NCBI GenBank assembly: GCA_027061995.1
Contig: JAMOUT010000087.1
Span: 1-64,000, forward strand
Length of the DNA stretch: 64,000 bases
Source: Candidatus Aminicenantota bacterium
Lineage (GTDB): Bacteria > Acidobacteriota > Aminicenantia > JAMOAD01
Reading direction: 5' to 3'
Shown piece by piece: positions 25,771 to 36,340 of the stretch. Each line of letters begins with the position of its first letter. Within the stretch, counting starts at the first letter, position 1. The notes beneath the pieces were generated by a model. It ran no database searches, was not told where the DNA came from, and was given only the letters and a program-made list of their open reading frames with translations. A program made the translations under genes and the position numbers.

Positions 25771-27105
25771 CTATTTTTTCTTTCTCTTTTTTCTCGACTT
25801 TTTCTTTCCTCTTTTAGGAGCGGGAGCAGTTGTAGCTGATTGTTCCACTTTATTTGATTCTGTTGATATATTGGTGCTTTTATTTTGAGTTTTTGTTGAC
25901 CCTGTTTTCTTTCTTTCTATTCTCTGCAATGATTCTTTCTTTTTTAACTCTTTTTTAGCCTGTTTTCTCTTTTCCCATATTGAAATATATGCACATGACT
26001 GATAGATTGAAGAATAAGTTCCTGTTATGATTCCCACAAGCATCGTAAAAGCGAAGTCTCTTATAACCTCTCCGCCGAATATGTATAAGGCGAGGACAGT
26101 TAACAAAGTTGTTCCGGAAGTAATTATTGTTCTTGATAAAGTTTCATTAATACTTTTGTCAAGTAGATCCGAGATTCCCAATTTATTCGCATATTTTTTA
26201 AGATTTGTCCTGACTCTGTCATATATAACAATCGTATCATTGAGAGAGTATCCCACAATAGTCAAAATACCCGCAACAACAGTTAATGATATCTCTTTAT
26301 TAAAAAAAGAGATAAAACTTAAAGTTATAAGAACATCATGCGTAAGTGTCAATACAGCTGAAACACCGAATAAAAATTTAAATCTGAATGCGATATATAT
26401 AAGCATCCCCAACAGAGCCCACACTGTTGCTTGAGTGGCTTTTGTTCTTAAATCTTTCCCTACTTGAGGTCCGACAACTTCAACTCTCATTACCGATAAT
26501 CTTCCGAGGAATGTTTTTTCTTTAAGCTTATTTATAATATCATCCGGAATCAAACCTTTAAGTTCATCATAACTTTTTATAATTCCGAGATTCTCTTTCG
26601 ATTTTCTCTTATCCGCAATCTTATTAGCATATTCGGCAGCTTTATCAGCATCACCGATTATTCCCTGTAAAAAAGAGGCAATTTGAGATTTTTCCATGGT
26701 ATTAAGGTCAAATTTCCCCTGTTTTAACAACTCTTTTTCCTCGCTTGTTCTTAATGCCGAAACTATTTTATTAGCAACTTCATCGGGATTTTCCATTTTT
26801 TCTTTTGATATATCGGCACTACTGACTTTCTGAGCTTTAATAATATATTCATGTCCTTCACCGAGTTTTTGAATAATACTTTTTCCCATATCAATATTTT
26901 TTAGTCTGTCTCTAACCTCTTTAACAGGGACATCATTCATAAAATTAATCTGGACAAGTGTTCCACCGGCAAAATCAATGCTTGTATTAAACCCTTTGTT
27001 TTTATATACGGAAAAAGCACCCGCTATAATAATACTGAGGGATATTACAAAAGCTATATATTTGGATTTCATAAATTTGTAATTTGGGTTTTTGAATATC
27101 TCCAT
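25771..27105 (-). CDS. secF: Protein translocase subunit SecF
   Basis: 444 residues; typical SecF is about 300-350. The first helix and FNTSIDFAGGTLVQI (SecF D/GG motif) come first, then an enlarged first periplasmic domain (about 40-205) and five helices including GPQVGKDLR and VGYSLNDTIVIYDRVR. After the last helix there is a long cytoplasmic tail (about 385-444) rich in Lys, Arg, Ser and Thr, ending in a highly basic run. With SecD and YajC it helps protein release on the outer face of the membrane. The extra periplasmic insert and basic tail are unusual in size. Confidence 0.95.
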   Translation of the reverse strand: MEIFKNPNYKFMKSKYIAFVISLSIIIAGAFSVYKNKGFNTSIDFAGGTLVQINFMNDVPVKEVRDRLKNIDMGKSIIQKLGEGHEYIIKAQKVSSADISKEKMENPDEVANKIVSALRTSEEKELLKQGKFDLNTMEKSQIASFLQGIIGDADKAAEYANKIADKRKSKENLGIIKSYDELKGLIPDDIINKLKEKTFLGRLSVMRVEVVGPQVGKDLRTKATQATVWALLGMLIYIAFRFKFLFGVSAVLTLTHDVLITLSFISFFNKEISLTVVAGILTIVGYSLNDTIVIYDRVRTNLKKYANKLGISDLLDKSINETLSRTIITSGTTLLTVLALYIFGGEVIRDFAFTMLVGIITGTYSSIYQSCAYISIWEKRKQAKKELKKKESLQRIERKKTGSTKTQNKSTNISTESNKVEQSATTAPAPKRGKKKSRKKRKKK

Positions 27106-27116
27106 TTTTAACCTCT

Positions 27117-28667
27117 CTATATACTTAAAGTATCAACTCTTTTTTTCAGCACAAAATAAAGATCGAAAATAGCTCTTGATACATAGACAGCAGTGAACAT
27201 CGAAGCGAGAATACCGATTATAAGTGTTATCGCAAATCCTTTGATAGGACCTGTTCCGAATTGAAATAGGAATACCGCAGCTATAACAGTTGTTATATTC
27301 GCATCAAAAATAGTGATAAAAGCTGATCTGAATCCTTCATCAATAGCAGCTTTGGGAGTTTTGCCAAGCCGCAAATCCTCTCTTATTCTTTCAAAGATAA
27401 GAACATTAGCATCGACCGACATACCTATGGTCAGGATAATACCCGCCATACCGGGAAGAGTAAGTGTGGCTTTAAAATATGCCAGAGCACCCATTATCAA
27501 CACTATATTCAGAAACAGAGCTATAACAGCGTTAAGCCCTGATAATTTATAATAAAAGAGCATGAAAAACACCACGAAGAAAAAACCTATTAACATCGCC
27601 TTCAACCCTTTCCTGATTGAATCAGCTCCGAGAGAGGGGCCTATTGTCCTTTCCTCGAGATATATTATAGAGGCGGGCAGTGAACCCGATCTTAATTTAA
27701 GTGCCAAATCATTAGCTTCATCATAGGTAAAATGCCCTGTGATGATTCCACTGTCATAAATAACATCATTTATCGTGGGAGCGGATTGAACTATATTATC
27801 AAGAACAATGGCAAGTCTCTCCCCTTTATGCGCTCTTGTGAATCTCTCGAATTTTTTCGCTCCTTCCCTTTTTAATCGGAAACTAACCGCGGGAGCCCCG
27901 TATTTATCCTGTCCCACTTTCGCATCTTTAAGGTCCATCCCTGAAACAGCAGCCACTTTTTTCAAAAGATAATACTCTTTACCTCCGTCTTTCGTTATTC
28001 CGGGGACGAGTTCAGCATCTTCGGGAATTTTACCATTATATTTTTCAAGAAGTTTTTCTTTGGAAGCAAAAGGTCCGTTTAAAACAAGTTTAAGCTCCAA
28101 AACAGCTGTGCTTTTGATAAGATTCTTAACCCTGCCTGGATCCTCAACACCGGGAAGCTCAACAAGAATCCTTTCACTCTGTCCTGTTAAACCTTCCCTT
28201 TGGATAACAGGCTCCGCAACACCGAATTGGTCAATTCTATTCCTTATTGTCTCTTTTGCTTGCTCTACAGCTTGATCTTTTATTTTCGTTTTTACATTAA
28301 CCTTCATATTCACAGTAATTTTATTTACAGATAAACTATAATTCCAATCGGGAAAATCGGTTTTGAGCAAAGCGGTTATCTGTTGCTCTGCCGCTGAATC
28401 ATAACCTTCAATCGAAAAAGAATCAACTCCAACTCTTTTGATTTTGGTGTAGTTTATCTTTTTATCCTTAAGAAGATTTTCCATCTGCATAATAGCTTGG
28501 TTAGTAACAGCCTTTACCGCATCATCGGTCTGAACTTTTAAAACAAGATGGATTCCCCCTTTAAGGTCAAGTCCTAATTTGATTTTCTCCTTAGGAGGAA
28601 CGGCAAGTATAACAAAAAGAATTGTTACAAAAAGGATAATCCCTAATTTAGTATAAACATTTTTCAT
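27117..28667 (-). CDS. secD: Protein translocase subunit SecD
   Basis: 516 residues, usual for SecD. Starts with a membrane helix and LGLDLKGGIHLVL, has the P1 head region with RIDQFGVAEPVIQREG and RILVELPGVEDPGRV, and ends with five helices including GMSVDANVLIFERIRED. Acts with SecF using the proton-motive force. GGAGG lies just upstream of the ATG. The gap to secF is 11 bases. Confidence 0.97.
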   Translation of the reverse strand: MKNVYTKLGIILFVTILFVILAVPPKEKIKLGLDLKGGIHLVLKVQTDDAVKAVTNQAIMQMENLLKDKKINYTKIKRVGVDSFSIEGYDSAAEQQITALLKTDFPDWNYSLSVNKITVNMKVNVKTKIKDQAVEQAKETIRNRIDQFGVAEPVIQREGLTGQSERILVELPGVEDPGRVKNLIKSTAVLELKLVLNGPFASKEKLLEKYNGKIPEDAELVPGITKDGGKEYYLLKKVAAVSGMDLKDAKVGQDKYGAPAVSFRLKREGAKKFERFTRAHKGERLAIVLDNIVQSAPTINDVIYDSGIITGHFTYDEANDLALKLRSGSLPASIIYLEERTIGPSLGADSIRKGLKAMLIGFFFVVFFMLFYYKLSGLNAVIALFLNIVLIMGALAYFKATLTLPGMAGIILTIGMSVDANVLIFERIREDLRLGKTPKAAIDEGFRSAFITIFDANITTVIAAVFLFQFGTGPIKGFAITLIIGILASMFTAVYVSRAIFDLYFVLKKRVDTLSI

Positions 28668-28682
28668 TCTATCCTCCGAATA

Positions 28683-29006
28683 TTACTTATTCTCTTCTAT
28701 ATTTTGTTTGTCATTCAAAACAGCTGCTATTGCTGTTTTTGAAATCTCAATCTTAACATTTGCCGCAACTTTTAACTCAAATGTCCTCTCTTTTACCCCC
28801 ATAATTGTTCCGTATATACCACCGCTTGTTATCACTTTTGCTCCGGGTTTCAAACTTTCTATCATCTCCTGATGTTTTTTTTGTTTCTTTTTTGCGGGCA
28901 ACACGAGAAGAAGGTAGAAAATCACAAAGATAACAATAAACGGTAATAATGATACGAGCATATTAGGTTGCTGAGGTTGGTTTACAAAGTTTAACATAGA
29001 TATCAT
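28683..29006 (-). CDS. yajC: Preprotein translocase accessory protein YajC
   Basis: 107 residues: one membrane helix (about 17-37), then a basic segment PAKKKQKKHQEMIESL, and the conserved GAKVITSGGIYGTI followed by VKIEISKTAI. Binds SecDF. Situated between tgt and secD, the classic order. Confidence 0.95.
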   Translation of the reverse strand: MISMLNFVNQPQQPNMLVSLLPFIVIFVIFYLLLVLPAKKKQKKHQEMIESLKPGAKVITSGGIYGTIMGVKERTFELKVAANVKIEISKTAIAAVLNDKQNIEENK

Positions 29007-29007
29007 T

Positions 29008-30925
<1,918 letters not shown>

Positions 30926-31287
30926 AGTGAATTTTAATTTGTTTCAAAGAAAAAATCAAGGGAACTATATTCTATTTTGGGATATTTGCTCCGAATATCA
31001 AATAAGAGATGGGAAAGCAGCGGCAAGCCGTCATTTTAAATTCATTAAACCAATGAGCTGACAAATCTTTCAAGCGAAAGCTTCTTGAGCATTTAACTGT
31101 TCCGGCTTTTGCCAATTCATAAATATCAAGCTACTATAGGACGAGAGACTCTCTTTCCAAAGCACAAAAACTCTTCTATAATAACCATAATCCATCCCCT
31201 CGCTTATTCCTCTTTAATTCCCTCTATAATATCCCCCCTTTTTTAGGATAGCTTTACAATCTACGAGATATCTAAATAATTTTCGTT
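30926..31287. other. Intergenic leader region upstream of the methyltransferase-tgt-sec run
   Basis: About 360 bases. It contains the structured element at 31022-31113. The rest shows no gene. Promoter boxes for the minus-strand run must lie here or further upstream, but no strong match stands out. The stretch 31180-31260 (minus strand GGAGG-like and AAGAGG purine runs) has no following start codon of note. Confidence 0.45.
31022..31113. ncRNA. Possible structured RNA / palindromic element (three-stem fold)
   Basis: Outer stem GGCAAGCCG (31022-31030) with CGGCTTTTGCC (31103-31113), two-base bulge. Inside are hairpin TCATT-AAACC-AATGA (31042-31056) and a second hairpin TCAAG...CTTGA (31070-31088) containing AAGC-GAAA-GCTT on the plus strand. 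It sits in the leader of the minus-strand run but folds about equally on either strand. The 3' arm (31098-31113) shares 14 of 16 bases with the element at 7291-7306, on the opposite strand. Confidence 0.4.
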
Positions 31288-33534
31288 TCAGAGATTTTTT
31301 AATAAAAAATCGGTTATCGTTTCATACACATGTCTTGTTGTATTTTTTCCTTCATAAATCCCATGACTTCTGTTAGGATAAATCATTAATGAAAACAGTT
31401 TATTGTTTTTAACCAATTCATTTATAAGGGCATATGTTCCCTGAATATGGACATTATCATCCCCTGTTCCGTGAACAATAAGAAGTTTTCCTTTAAGATT
31501 TTTGGCAAACGAAATAGGTGAGCAATTTTTATAAGCCTCAGGATCTTTTTGGGGAAGTCCCACATATCTCTCCTGATATATGGAATCATAGTATCTGATA
31601 TCGGGAACAGGTGCGACAGCCATTCCAACTTTATAAAGATTAGGGTATCTGAACATCATATTCAATGTCATGGAGCCTCCGCCACTCCATCCCCAAATCC
31701 CTATCCTATCGGAATCCATATACGGTCTCTCTTTTAAGAGTTTTTTCAGAGCCTCGGCTTGATCATGCGAAGATATTATCCCTATCTTTTTATAAATGGA
31801 TTTTCTCCATTCTCTCCCTCTCGGAGCGGGTGTTCCTCTGTTATCTATACTCATAATTATATAACCTTTTTGGGCAAGCATAAGATTCCAAAGATATCCT
31901 CTTCCTCTCCATGCGTCAAGAACAGTTTGTCCGGCAGGTTCCCCGTAAACATAAAAAAGAACCGGATATTTTTTTGAAGGGTCAAAATTAGGGGGTTTTA
32001 AGCAGAAACCATCCAACATCACATTATTACCTATATTAACTCTGAAAAATTCAACCGGAGATTTTTTAAGTTTTGCTATTTTCTCTTTAAGTTTTTTATT
32101 GGTTATAACTATTTTTATCCTTTTATGGGAAGGGAGTTTAACTATCTCGGTCATGGAAGGGGTTTCAAAATCGGAATAAGTATGAAAAGCATATCTTCCG
32201 TTTTTCGAGATATTATAATAATTAAATCCTTTAAAATTAACGGGAGTTACCCTTTCAAGTTTCCCCTGTCCGTTAAGTTTTATTTTATACAAATATCTTT
32301 GAGTAGGATTAAAAGGGGAAGCGGTAAAATAGATTAAGCCTCTTCTCTCATCCATCCTTTGAAGAGAGATTACATCATAATCCCCTTTCGTAATCTTTCT
32401 CATTTTTCCGTCAAGAGAAACTCTGTAAAGATGCCTATAACCATCCTTTTCACTCGTCCAAACAAACTCTTTTCCCTTGTTAATCCATCTGATATTACTA
32501 ACAACTTCAACCCATGCTTTATCGGTTTCAACAAGTATGGTTTTAAGTGTTTTTGTTTTAATATCGAAGAGTTTTAATTCATCTCTGTTTTGTAATCTGT
32601 TCATATATTGAAAGATAATTTTATTTTGCCCTTTTATCCAATCCATCTGCGGGATATAATTGTTTGCGGGATCACCTTTAAGTTTTATCCATTCTATTTT
32701 TTTTGTTCCTATATTCACATAACCTATTTTGCATTTGGAGTTTGTTTGTCCTGCTTTGGGATACGGAATGGGTTTTAGAATAGGATACAACTTGCTTGTA
32801 TAATCGATAAGATAATAAATCGGAACTTTGCTTTGATCAAGCTGCCAAAAAGCTATGTATTTTCCGTCGGGACTCCATCTGAATCCATCCCTTAAACTAA
32901 ATTCCTCTTCATAAACCCAATCAAATGTTCCGTTTATTATATTTTTAGAGCCGTCAAATGTAAGCTGTTTAATCTTACCTGTTTTCAAATCTTCCGTGAA
33001 TATATTATGCTCTCTTACATAAGCAACCTTTTCTCCGTCAGGGGAAAATTTTGCAAACATTAAAGTCGAACGATTTGCATCTTTTCCGAGTTTATACAGT
33101 CTTTTTGTTTTTAATTCATAAACCCAATAATCCCCCCTCGTATTTCTTCTCCACACCCTTTTTGAATTAGTGTATATCAACAGCTTTTTTCTGTCTTCAG
33201 ACCAATAATAATTGTTAATTCTCAGAGGAGTTTTTTTACCTTCGGGAATCAGATTTTTTGAATTGACAAGAATTTTTTCCTTACCGTTTATATATCTGAG
33301 AACAATGCTCCGCCCTTTATCCTTTTTAGAATATTTAACTATCGCATACCCTTTATCTCCGTAAAACCACTTGAAAGGAATACCCCTTTTCGAATAAAAT
33401 TCTCCCGATTTGAATATCCTGTCTATGGTTAAAATTGATTCATCTTTTTTCTGTTTAATATCTTTAATCGCAGCGAAAGTCAGAGAAGTTAAAATAAAAA
33501 TAATTATTATTATATTAATTATTCTTTTTTTCAT
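31288..33534 (-). CDS. Dipeptidyl-peptidase IV-like serine peptidase (S9B), exported
   Basis: 748 residues. A signal peptide (about 1-22) is followed by a DPP-IV-type beta-propeller (to about 490; includes FDWVYEEEF, the double-Glu motif that binds substrate N-termini) and an alpha/beta hydrolase domain with catalytic Ser in GWSGGG, Asp in HGTGDDNVH and His in NRSHGI. It should remove X-Pro or similar dipeptides outside the inner membrane. Downstream of the Xaa-Pro aminopeptidase gene by 17 bases, so the two probably form a proline-peptide module. Confidence 0.94.
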   Translation of the reverse strand: MKKRIINIIIIIFILTSLTFAAIKDIKQKKDESILTIDRIFKSGEFYSKRGIPFKWFYGDKGYAIVKYSKKDKGRSIVLRYINGKEKILVNSKNLIPEGKKTPLRINNYYWSEDRKKLLIYTNSKRVWRRNTRGDYWVYELKTKRLYKLGKDANRSTLMFAKFSPDGEKVAYVREHNIFTEDLKTGKIKQLTFDGSKNIINGTFDWVYEEEFSLRDGFRWSPDGKYIAFWQLDQSKVPIYYLIDYTSKLYPILKPIPYPKAGQTNSKCKIGYVNIGTKKIEWIKLKGDPANNYIPQMDWIKGQNKIIFQYMNRLQNRDELKLFDIKTKTLKTILVETDKAWVEVVSNIRWINKGKEFVWTSEKDGYRHLYRVSLDGKMRKITKGDYDVISLQRMDERRGLIYFTASPFNPTQRYLYKIKLNGQGKLERVTPVNFKGFNYYNISKNGRYAFHTYSDFETPSMTEIVKLPSHKRIKIVITNKKLKEKIAKLKKSPVEFFRVNIGNNVMLDGFCLKPPNFDPSKKYPVLFYVYGEPAGQTVLDAWRGRGYLWNLMLAQKGYIIMSIDNRGTPAPRGREWRKSIYKKIGIISSHDQAEALKKLLKERPYMDSDRIGIWGWSGGGSMTLNMMFRYPNLYKVGMAVAPVPDIRYYDSIYQERYVGLPQKDPEAYKNCSPISFAKNLKGKLLIVHGTGDDNVHIQGTYALINELVKNNKLFSLMIYPNRSHGIYEGKNTTRHVYETITDFLLKNL

Positions 33535-33551
33535 AATATACCCTTTTACTG

Positions 33552-34940
33552 TTAATACGCTGATGATCTTATATCCTCGATCTCTTCAACTGTTTTAGGA
33601 ATAGGCTCTCCGAGAAGTCTTGCACCTGTCTCTGTTACAAGATAATCATCCTCAATTCTAACTCCACCGAAATCTTTATATTCTTCAAGTTTTTCATAAT
33701 TAATGAAATCAATAAATTTGTTTTCCCCTTTCCATAGATCAATAAGTTTGGGAATAAAATATAGCCCGGGTTCTACCGTAAAAACGAATCCTGGTTCAAG
33801 CTCTTTGGCAAGCCTTAAATATGCAAGCCCGAATTGTGAACTCCTTTTTAGTCCCTCTTTATAACCTACAAAATCCTCCCCGAGATTTTCCATATCATGA
33901 ACATCAAGCCCCATCATATGTCCTAAACCATGCGGGAAAAACAGAGCGTGAGCCCCTTCCGAGACAGCATCTTCGGGATTTCCTTTCATTAATCCCAAAT
34001 CTTTTAAACCTTCCGCAAATGTTCTGCTTGCAATCAGATGAACCTCTTTATAACTTACCCCCGGTTTAAGACTGTTTATCGCAGCCTTTTGCGCATTATA
34101 AACCAATGTATATATATCTTTTTGTCTATGGGTAAATTTTTTCCCCACAGGAAAAGTTCTTGTAATATCACCCGCATAATGAAGCAATGATTCTGCTCCC
34201 GAATCATTAATTATCAATCTACCCTCTTCAAGTTTATTTCCGTGATAATGATTATGAAGAGTTTCACCGTGAACAGTAAGAATTACAGGAAATGAGATAT
34301 TCGCCCCTTTGGAAAGCGCTATACCTTCAATGGCTCCCGCAATATCTCTTTCATAAATCCCCGGTTTTGCCATTTTCATTGCCGTAATATGCATCTCTCT
34401 TGTGATATTCACCGCTCTTTCAATCTCCTCAATCTCTTCCACGCTTTTTTTCTCCCTCAAACTGACAACCGCCTTTATCAAATCAATTGAGGCATTTTCT
34501 TTAACTCTTTCGGGTGACATCTCAAGAAGTTCGGAAATCATCAGAATAATGTCCGCTCTATAAGGGGGTAGATAATGAATCTTTCTTTTACCGTTTTTCT
34601 TTATATAATGGTTAAGTTCTTTTGAAGTTGCGGTATCTTTAATTCCGGCTGATTCAGCTCTCTCCCGAACAGTAGGTTGATCCCCCATCCAGATAATATC
34701 ATCTATCTCAAAATCATCTCCGAAAAGGATTGTCTTATCTTCATCTATATCAATTATAACATTAAATCCCGGCTCATCGATTCCGAAGAAATATAAAAAA
34801 CTGCTGTCTTGCCTGAAATGGTATTGATTGGCGGGATAATTCATGGGAACATCATTATTCCCGGGAAAAAGTAAAATCCCCGAACCGACAAACTCCTTTA
34901 ATCTTTTTCTTCTTTCAATATAAATTTTTGCATCAAACAT
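33552..34940 (-). CDS. Xaa-Pro aminopeptidase (M24B)
   Basis: 462 residues. The N-terminal domain (to about 180) precedes a pita-bread catalytic domain with the five metal ligands: Asp in INDSGAES, Asp in YAGDITRTF, His in HGLGHMMGLDVHD, Glu in VEPGLYF and Glu in GVRIEDDYLV. It releases N-terminal residues linked to proline. No signal peptide, so cytoplasmic. AGGAGG precedes the ATG. Pairs with the exported DPP-IV-like enzyme next to it. Confidence 0.94.
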   Translation of the reverse strand: MFDAKIYIERRKRLKEFVGSGILLFPGNNDVPMNYPANQYHFRQDSSFLYFFGIDEPGFNVIIDIDEDKTILFGDDFEIDDIIWMGDQPTVRERAESAGIKDTATSKELNHYIKKNGKRKIHYLPPYRADIILMISELLEMSPERVKENASIDLIKAVVSLREKKSVEEIEEIERAVNITREMHITAMKMAKPGIYERDIAGAIEGIALSKGANISFPVILTVHGETLHNHYHGNKLEEGRLIINDSGAESLLHYAGDITRTFPVGKKFTHRQKDIYTLVYNAQKAAINSLKPGVSYKEVHLIASRTFAEGLKDLGLMKGNPEDAVSEGAHALFFPHGLGHMMGLDVHDMENLGEDFVGYKEGLKRSSQFGLAYLRLAKELEPGFVFTVEPGLYFIPKLIDLWKGENKFIDFINYEKLEEYKDFGGVRIEDDYLVTETGARLLGEPIPKTVEEIEDIRSSAY

Positions 34941-35002
34941 ATTATACCTCCTGTTATATATTGTTATTATACGATAATTGTGAAATTAAGTTTTGATTTT
35001 TT

Positions 35003-35197
35003 TTATCCAATTTCACACCCTTCCCTCTTTTCTACTCTTCGGGCTATGAATTCAGGGGTGTTTTTCAATTTTTTTTTAAATGATTTAATTATCTTTACTG
35101 TAATAATTTTATCCGAACTATTCTCACTACGAACAAATGTTTGTTGTAAAGACAGGATTAATAAAAACAGTAAAATAATATAAAAATATTTTCTCAT
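35003..35197 (-). CDS. Small exported protein, unknown
   Basis: 64 residues. A good signal-like N-terminus (MRKYFYIILLFLLILSL) and a basic remainder; GAGGG lies 5 bases before the ATG. Upstream of the Xaa-Pro aminopeptidase gene by 62 bases. No family recognised. It may be real, or a remnant of a longer gene: the mature part is only about 40 residues. Confidence 0.35.
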   Translation of the reverse strand: MRKYFYIILLFLLILSLQQTFVRSENSSDKIITVKIIKSFKKKLKNTPEFIARRVEKREGCEIG

Positions 35198-35465
35198 AAT
35201 TACCCTCAGAAAGTTAAATAAATTTAATTATAAACTAAAAATATAAAAACTAAAACAGAGTCGATTTTCATAGATAAAATAGATAAATATGAAAATCAAT
35301 ATTTTAATTTATCCGCTTTCAAAATATAAACAGAACTTTTCCCCCTTAAAACATTTTTTCAAAATTAAAAAAGTTCATAGCAATTAATAGTTTTAAATAC
35401 AATTTTCATAATTTAAAAATTATAATAATTATGGTAATATTAATATTTATTTACGGAGGATTATT

Positions 35466-36323
35466 ATGAAAAAATCTATCATCATCATCGTTTTGGCTAT
35501 CGGATTGATTTTCGCCTCTTTCTCTAATTTAAACATTTTAACAAACACGGGTAAAAAAGCTGATTTTAACAAAATGATTAATACCCTATCTGAAAATTCT
35601 GAAATAGTTTTCATAGGGGAAAAGCACAATGATCCCAAAGCGCATCTTGTAGAGCTTGAAGTTTTAAAAGCACTATTTAAACAAACAAAAGGAGATATCA
35701 TTTTTTCTCTTGAGATGTTTGAAAGAGATGTTCAAGGTATTCTTGACAAATATTTAAAAGGGGAGATTGATGAAAAATCATTTCTCGAAAAATCAAGACC
35801 TTGGCCTAACTATAAAACCGATTACAGACCATTAATAGAATTTGCAAAGAAGAAAGGGATAAAAGTTATAGCTGCAAATGTCCCCCGAAGATATGCGGCG
35901 ATGGTATCTCACGGTGATTTAAAAGTTCTTGACAAATTAAAACCGGAAGAGAGAAAATTTATTGCGGAAAAAATATATATTGAATATCCCGAATATAGAA
36001 AAAATTTTTACAACGCAATGGAGATGATGACGGGAAAAATGAAAAAACACGGAATTGCAAAGATGAAAGAACTCTTTTACAGAGCACAATGTGTAAAAGA
36101 CTCGAGTATGGCGGAATCCATTTTAAGAGTTCATAAAAAATACCCAAAAAAACTTATATTACATATAAACGGAGAATTTCACTCCGACTATAAACTCGGA
36201 ACAGCTGCCGTCTTAAAAACACTGTGTCCCGAAATAAAAATCATGAATATCAGGGTTTTTCCCGAGAATAATTATAAATATGATAAAAGAGATGAAAAAA
36301 TAGCTGATTTTATCATATACTAA
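35466..36323 (+). CDS. ChaN-family (haem-binding uptake, Tiki-like) exported protein
   Basis: 285 residues. Signal peptide at 1-19 or so. The ChaN domain shows VFIGEKHNDPKAH (the family Glu-x-His-x-x-x-x-His pattern), FSLEMFERD and IAANVPRRYA, then ILHINGEFHSD near the C-terminus. Campylobacter ChaN binds haem at the outer membrane; related Tiki proteins are metal peptidases. GGAGG precedes the ATG. The FadL gene starts 17 bases downstream, so the three genes to 38.9 kb form one operon. Confidence 0.88.
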   Translation: MKKSIIIIVLAIGLIFASFSNLNILTNTGKKADFNKMINTLSENSEIVFIGEKHNDPKAHLVELEVLKALFKQTKGDIIFSLEMFERDVQGILDKYLKGEIDEKSFLEKSRPWPNYKTDYRPLIEFAKKKGIKVIAANVPRRYAAMVSHGDLKVLDKLKPEERKFIAEKIYIEYPEYRKNFYNAMEMMTGKMKKHGIAKMKELFYRAQCVKDSSMAESILRVHKKYPKKLILHINGEFHSDYKLGTAAVLKTLCPEIKIMNIRVFPENNYKYDKRDEKIADFIIY

Positions 36324-36340
36324 TAGATAAGGAGGTTTTT

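Noticed and set aside
30926-31287. preQ1 riboswitch controlling tgt
   Set aside because: The structured element lacks the short pseudoknot layout of preQ1-I or the known preQ1-II/III patterns, and a related motif occurs upstream of an unrelated gene in opposite orientation.
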